A DNA stretch of 64,000 nucleotides from Lachnospiraceae bacterium (lineage in GTDB: Bacteria > Bacillota > Clostridia > Lachnospirales > Lachnospiraceae), in contig JAFXCD010000036.1 in assembly GCA_017521605.1 (NCBI GenBank), positions 1 through 64,000 on the forward strand. The letters are read 5' to 3'. A program made the translations under genes and the position numbers. The first letter of the stretch is position 1, and each line of letters opens with the position of its first letter. This document shows positions 63,973-64,000 of the stretch, one piece after another. Below the pieces are notes generated by a model. That model was given only the letters and a program-made list of their open reading frames with translations. It was not told the origin of the DNA and ran no database searches.

Positions 63973-63978
63973 ATTATA
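63973..63978 (-). promoter_or_regulatory. -10 element of the repeat protein gene
   Basis: TATAAT on the minus strand, about 65 nt before the start. The -35 falls at the window edge and cannot be judged. Confidence 0.4.
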
Positions 63979-64000
63979 TGTAAAAGTTCATTCTTAATTT

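Overview
The window looks like chromosomal DNA of a low-GC Gram-positive anaerobe, most likely a Lachnospiraceae member (Clostridia). This rests on A+T-rich DNA, strong GGAGG ribosome-binding sites, HemZ-type coproporphyrinogen dehydrogenase, class III fructose-bisphosphatase, YtrA-type GntR/ABC operons, DUF1836 and tocopherol-cyclase-like proteins, and the gene order pyrH-frr-uppS-cdsA-dxr-rseP. I saw no tRNA, rRNA, CRISPR array, prophage or insertion sequence. From about 3.3 to 45 kb all genes lie on the minus strand; after that the strands are mixed.

Layout. 0-3.2 kb: a BMP-type binding protein, overlapped by the start of a membrane gene cut by the window edge, divergent from a sensor/HD-GYP/receiver protein. 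3.3-6.4 kb: an ABC-class ATPase gene with a 5' region that looks like an attenuator, then an AraC regulator. 6.5-11.6 kb: apt-relA-MBL hydrolase-hemZ. 11.7-14 kb: a Ser/Thr kinase beside a degenerate PP2C-like protein, and a YczE-like membrane protein. 14-20.3 kb: pyrH-frr-uppS-cdsA-dxr-rseP (nucleotide, ribosome recycling, isoprenoid and envelope functions), preceded by a polysaccharide deacetylase. 20.3-32.8 kb: a KTSC-like protein, an HD hydrolase, an FAD/Rieske oxidoreductase, a GntR/ABC operon, a tocopherol-cyclase-like protein, an ABC exporter pair behind an XRE-methyltransferase fusion, and a serine hydrolase.

33-38.6 kb is the most unusual gene set: a nucleotidyltransferase/PLP-enzyme fusion, a CDP-glycerol glycerophosphotransferase-like enzyme, and a YidC-like domain fused to an alkaline-phosphatase-superfamily domain. 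It is plausibly an envelope-polymer assembly or tailoring operon. 38.7-45 kb: rlmD, a small acidic membrane protein, pcrA and two zinc-ribbon proteins. 45-51.7 kb: an HTH regulator with a NitT/TauT binding protein, DUF1836, a TrpR-like protein, a degenerate LytM protein, a PTS-EIIC-like permease, a cold shock protein, an orphan HisA and a lipoprotein. 51.7-56.4 kb: fbp, then dapA-dapB behind a lysine riboswitch, then a tandem OB-fold protein. 56.7-64 kb: typA, a 57-residue DUF3006-like gene, an intracellular-looking GH9 enzyme, an O-antigen-ligase-like protein and a secreted repeat protein.

Non-coding structure is the other point of interest. Two loci (22.9 and 58.6 kb) share a structured core with covarying stems, enclosed by long, perfect but unrelated inverted arms. 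Three copies of a hairpin repeat carry the Shine-Dalgarno sequence at the same spacing from the following start codon. A 17-codon leader ORF lies between a strong promoter and a terminator upstream of the ABC-class ATPase gene.
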